Of a DNA stretch of 5,454 nucleotides, positions 2,883-5,454 are shown piece by piece. Under the pieces are notes generated by a model, which was not told the origin of the DNA, searched no databases, and saw only the letters and a program-made list of their open reading frames with translations. Origin of the DNA: Candidatus Dojkabacteria bacterium (lineage in GTDB: Bacteria > Patescibacteriota > Dojkabacteria > SC72); contig WOZL01000063.1 of the NCBI GenBank assembly GCA_011620305.1, forward strand, positions 1 to 5,454, written 5' to 3'. The position numbers and the translations under genes are program-made. Every line of letters starts with the position of its first letter. Position 1 is the stretch's first letter.

Positions 2883-5454
2883 TTAATCTTTAATAACAAA
2901 CTCCATACCCTCCTGATAACCTAACTCTGCATCACACTTAGGGCAGAACTGATGCTCACCAGATATATACCCATGCTTAGGACATATACTAAATGTAGGG
3001 GTAATAGAGAAGTAAGGTAATGTGTAATTCTCTGCGACCTTTTTAACAAAAGCTCTTGTACTCTCTACACTTGGCATATTTTCTCCTAAAAAGATATGAA
3101 GTACAGTACCTCCAGTATATTTTGTCTGGAAATCATCCTGTAGATCTAAAGCTTCCCAAACATCATCAGTATATCCTACTGGTAATTGAGAAGAGTTAGT
3201 ATAGTATGGATCTTTAGAACGAGTAACTCCCAAATCAGCTGCTGTGATAATATCATCACCAAATTTTTTCTTATCAGCCTTACCAAACCTGTATGTTGTA
3301 CCCTCAGCTGGAGTAGCTTCTAAATTAAATAGCTGATTAGTTTCAATCTGGTAGTCCATTAAACGCTCTCTCATATGAGTCAAAACCTTTAATCCAAACT
3401 TTCTGCCCTTTTTAGATGCAATATTCTCTTTCTGATCTGTAAAGTTCACAATAGACTCATTTAAACCAAGAAGACCAATTGTATTAAAATGGTTCTTAAA
3501 ATACTCTCCAAATCTCCTTGCTATATCTGCTAGATAGAATTTGGAGTAGGGGTATAAACCTTTCTCCATATACTTCTCTACAAATTCTCTCCTAGCCATT
3601 AAAGCCCTCTTAGCAATATCCATCCATTTATCTAACATCTCAAAGTACTCATTCTCATCCTTAGCTAAGTAACCAATTCTTGCCATATTAATAGTTACAA
3701 CACCTATACTACCTGTAAGAGGATTCGCACCAAACAATCCACCACCTCTTTTTCTTAACTCCCTGTTGTCCAATCTAAGCCGACAACACATAGATCTAGC
3801 ATCATCAGGACTCATATCAGAATTAATGAAGTTACTAAAGTAGGGGATACCATACTTAGCTGTCATTTCCCACAGTTTGTCAAACTTAGGATTCTCCCAC
3901 TCAAAGTCTTTTGTTAGGTTGTATGTAGGTATAGGGAAAGAGAATAGACGACCCTGTGCATCTCCCTCTAGCATTACTTCACAGAAGGCCTTGTTAATCA
4001 TATCCATCTCTTCTTGGAAGTCTCCATAGGTATCTTTTTGAAGTTTACCTCCAATTATCACACTCTCATTCGCTAACAATCCATGAGGTTTAAGATCCAT
4101 TGTTATATTAGTAAAAGGTGTATTCCCGGTTATAAAGACCTTACCATTCCTTCTAGCAATTATTGTCTCATTTTTAGTGTGTGGACACCATATTATCCCA
4201 TCATACTCTACTTTTTCAATTTTCTGAATGTACGTATCTTGATGCTCAATCAACCTTAATATAGATATATCCTTTGTTCCTATAGTTGGTTTTCTTGTAA
4301 GTACCGAAAATCCGTAACCGGCATTTACAGCAATAATCTGTAGTTGATCAAGTATACCAATGTCTGTAGTTGATATTTTACATTCCTCAAACCCATCACC
4401 CTTTATATATGTCTCTAAAAATAGTTTAGACTGCCTTTTATCAAGATTGATAAGAGAGTTTGGGATAAACTTAATATTACTATTGTTATCAAACCAATTG
4501 TGAATAACTTTTGAACTATCCGAAGCTAACCTTATCTTCTTAACAGGATCACCAAATCCAGTAGTTTCAGATTCATCATATTTGAAACCAAAATGAGTAA
4601 TTAAGTTCATAATTTCTTCATACTTTTCTCTATTTTTAATCTTTGATTGATAAATAGATACTCTATTAGTTCCTCGTTTACTCAATTCTAGAGTTCCTTC
4701 GCTAATAATCCAGGCCATAAGTTTAATCTGTTCATCAGAGATATCTGAAGATTTATTGGAACTATCACCTGATATTGGAATGATAACAGGAGATTTCAGT
4801 TTAGAAACCTCCTCAATAGGTTCCAATATATATTTGTCCGAGTTAAAAACTTTTCTTACAACCCTATGTTTAGGAGAGATTAATTGATCCTGAATTCTGT
4901 TTTTAAGATTGTACATAATCCCCTTATGCTCACCCTTATATACAGAGGTTACAACCTGATCCTCTATCTTTTTACTTTCTAGATTAAAGGTTTTAATAGT
5001 TACCCCCTCATTAATATCTTCATATCCCCTCCATCCATCAGGAGTTAAAATTTCTGTATCTTCTGACACACACTGACAACCAACTCTAGTAGGTACATTC
5101 ATATTAAACAGAAACTCTTGCATAGCCTGTTTAACTTCATCGTATGACAGCTCATCATATCTAATGAACGGTGCTAAATATGTATCAAAACTAGAAAAAG
5201 CCTGAGCACCGGCAGCCTCATGCTGTAAGGTATAAAGGTAATTAACAATTTGTCCTAAAGCAGTTCTAAAGTGCTTAGGAGGTGCGCAAGATATCTTACC
5301 AGGGACACCTGTAAAACCTTTAATAAGTAAGTCCTCAAGACTCCAACCACAGCAGTAAGTAGCTAACATACCTAGGTCATGTAGATGTATATCACCATTA
5401 ATATGGGCATTAGAAATATCCTTTTCAAATATACTATGTAACCAGTAATTAGCC
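2883..5454 (-). CDS. nrdD: Anaerobic ribonucleoside-triphosphate reductase large chain, intein-containing, 5' partial
   Basis: Class III reductase, which makes dNTPs from NTPs by radical chemistry without oxygen. The frame runs off the right edge: codons upstream of the ATG at 5369 read ANYWLHSIFEKDI...NGDIHLHDLG, typical inner NrdD sequence, so the ATG is internal and the ATP-cone N-terminus is outside the window. Numbering from that Met, Cys6-Cys7 (ATYCCGW) lie where the active-site cysteine of the first barrel strand is expected. Residues 1-99 and 417-828 are extein; 100-416 are an intein. Cys528-Cys529 (MCCRLRLD) should include the thiyl-radical cysteine of the finger loop, and NPLTGSIGVV follows. 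Near the end CPKHGYISGEHQFCPKC (CxxH...CxxC) is the zinc-type segment. The chain then stops after only 16 more residues (DAELGYQEGMEFVIKD), without the glycyl-radical motif, which sits on the next small ORF. First visible gene of an nrdD-ORF-nrdG operon. Confidence 0.95.
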   Translation of the reverse strand, partial: ANYWLHSIFEKDISNAHINGDIHLHDLGMLATYCCGWSLEDLLIKGFTGVPGKISCAPPKHFRTALGQIVNYLYTLQHEAAGAQAFSSFDTYLAPFIRYDELSYDEVKQAMQEFLFNMNVPTRVGCQCVSEDTEILTPDGWRGYEDINEGVTIKTFNLESKKIEDQVVTSVYKGEHKGIMYNLKNRIQDQLISPKHRVVRKVFNSDKYILEPIEEVSKLKSPVIIPISGDSSNKSSDISDEQIKLMAWIISEGTLELSKRGTNRVSIYQSKIKNREKYEEIMNLITHFGFKYDESETTGFGDPVKKIRLASDSSKVIHNWFDNNSNIKFIPNSLINLDKRQSKLFLETYIKGDGFEECKISTTDIGILDQLQIIAVNAGYGFSVLTRKPTIGTKDISILRLIEHQDTYIQKIEKVEYDGIIWCPHTKNETIIARRNGKVFITGNTPFTNITMDLKPHGLLANESVIIGGKLQKDTYGDFQEEMDMINKAFCEVMLEGDAQGRLFSFPIPTYNLTKDFEWENPKFDKLWEMTAKYGIPYFSNFINSDMSPDDARSMCCRLRLDNRELRKRGGGLFGANPLTGSIGVVTINMARIGYLAKDENEYFEMLDKWMDIAKRALMARREFVEKYMEKGLYPYSKFYLADIARRFGEYFKNHFNTIGLLGLNESIVNFTDQKENIASKKGRKFGLKVLTHMRERLMDYQIETNQLFNLEATPAEGTTYRFGKADKKKFGDDIITAADLGVTRSKDPYYTNSSQLPVGYTDDVWEALDLQDDFQTKYTGGTVLHIFLGENMPSVESTRAFVKKVAENYTLPYFSITPTFSICPKHGYISGEHQFCPKCDAELGYQEGMEFVIKD
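4122..5072 (-). mobile_element. In-frame intein with LAGLIDADG homing endonuclease, within NrdD
   Basis: A 317-residue insertion splits the conserved NrdD block VPTRVGCQ/TPFTNITMD. It begins with Cys1 (CVSEDTEILTPDGW, block A) and ends VFITGN (block G), with Thr as the +1 extein nucleophile. Block B is ISPKH at 65-69 (His69; Ser in place of the usual Thr). Two dodecapeptide motifs, LMAWIISEG at 118-126 and LETYIKGDG at 219-227, carry acidic residues Glu125 and Asp226, so the endonuclease looks intact. Block F is around 286-305 (VEYDGIIWCPHT). The residue before the terminal Asn is Gly rather than the usual His, a variant seen in some inteins. Splicing would remove residues 100-416 and join Gln99 to Thr417. 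Inteins are known in class III reductases, for example in Methanocaldococcus jannaschii; I cannot verify that this insertion site is the same. Confidence 0.93.

Noticed and set aside
2853..2885. Programmed frameshift joining the large nrdD frame to the radical peptide
   Set aside because: The small frame has a TAA at 2872-2874 upstream of its ATG, and the large frame already ends at 2883, so a shift before that stop would terminate before reaching the peptide. Reinitiation at the ATG is the simpler reading.
5369..5454. ATG at 5369 as the true start of nrdD
   Set aside because: The frame stays open to the window edge, and the upstream codons read NGDIHLHDLG and similar conserved NrdD sequence, so the gene begins outside the window.

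Overview
The window is AT-rich bacterial DNA. Bacterial origin is supported by a LexA-type SOS repressor with its self-cleavage residues, sigma70-like -35/-10 pairs and a Rho-independent hairpin. A class III (oxygen-sensitive) ribonucleotide reductase with its radical-SAM activase, together with a rubrerythrin/encapsulated-ferritin-like protein, points to an anaerobic or micro-aerobic lifestyle. No gene start that can be seen has a clear Shine-Dalgarno sequence. I cannot name the phylum; a Candidate Phyla Radiation (Patescibacteria) or similarly reduced anaerobic lineage is a guess from gene style only. TGA is used as a normal stop (end of the 43-aa ORF at 2722-2853), so there is no sign of a recoded UGA.

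Layout. 1-702 (+): the 3' part of a small ferritin-like gene, then a complete YbhB/YbcL (PEBP-family) gene. 708-784 (-): tRNA-Pro(UGG) with its CCA tail encoded in the DNA, ending only 5 bp from the ybhB stop. 820-847: a strong hairpin terminator. 866-1243 (-): a three-helix DUF4870-type membrane protein. 1244-1377: a divergent control region with four GTATAC-centred sites and candidate promoters on both strands. 1378-2049 (+): lexA. 2042-5454 (-): the anaerobic ribonucleotide reductase operon, read leftward as nrdD (5' end beyond the window), a 43-codon ORF, then nrdG.

The most notable part is the reductase operon. The large NrdD reading frame carries a 317-residue LAGLIDADG intein in the conserved block VGCQ/TPFTN. 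It stops after the zinc-binding CxxH...CxxC segment, before the glycyl-radical motif. That motif (SRVVGFIRPV) is instead on a separate 43-aa ORF with its own ATG, whose stop overlaps the nrdG start as ATGA. Active enzyme would therefore need three events: protein splicing of the large chain, assembly with a small radical-carrying peptide, and activation by NrdG. lexA and nrdG converge and overlap by 8 bp, so DNA-damage control and anaerobic dNTP supply meet tail to tail with no terminator between them.
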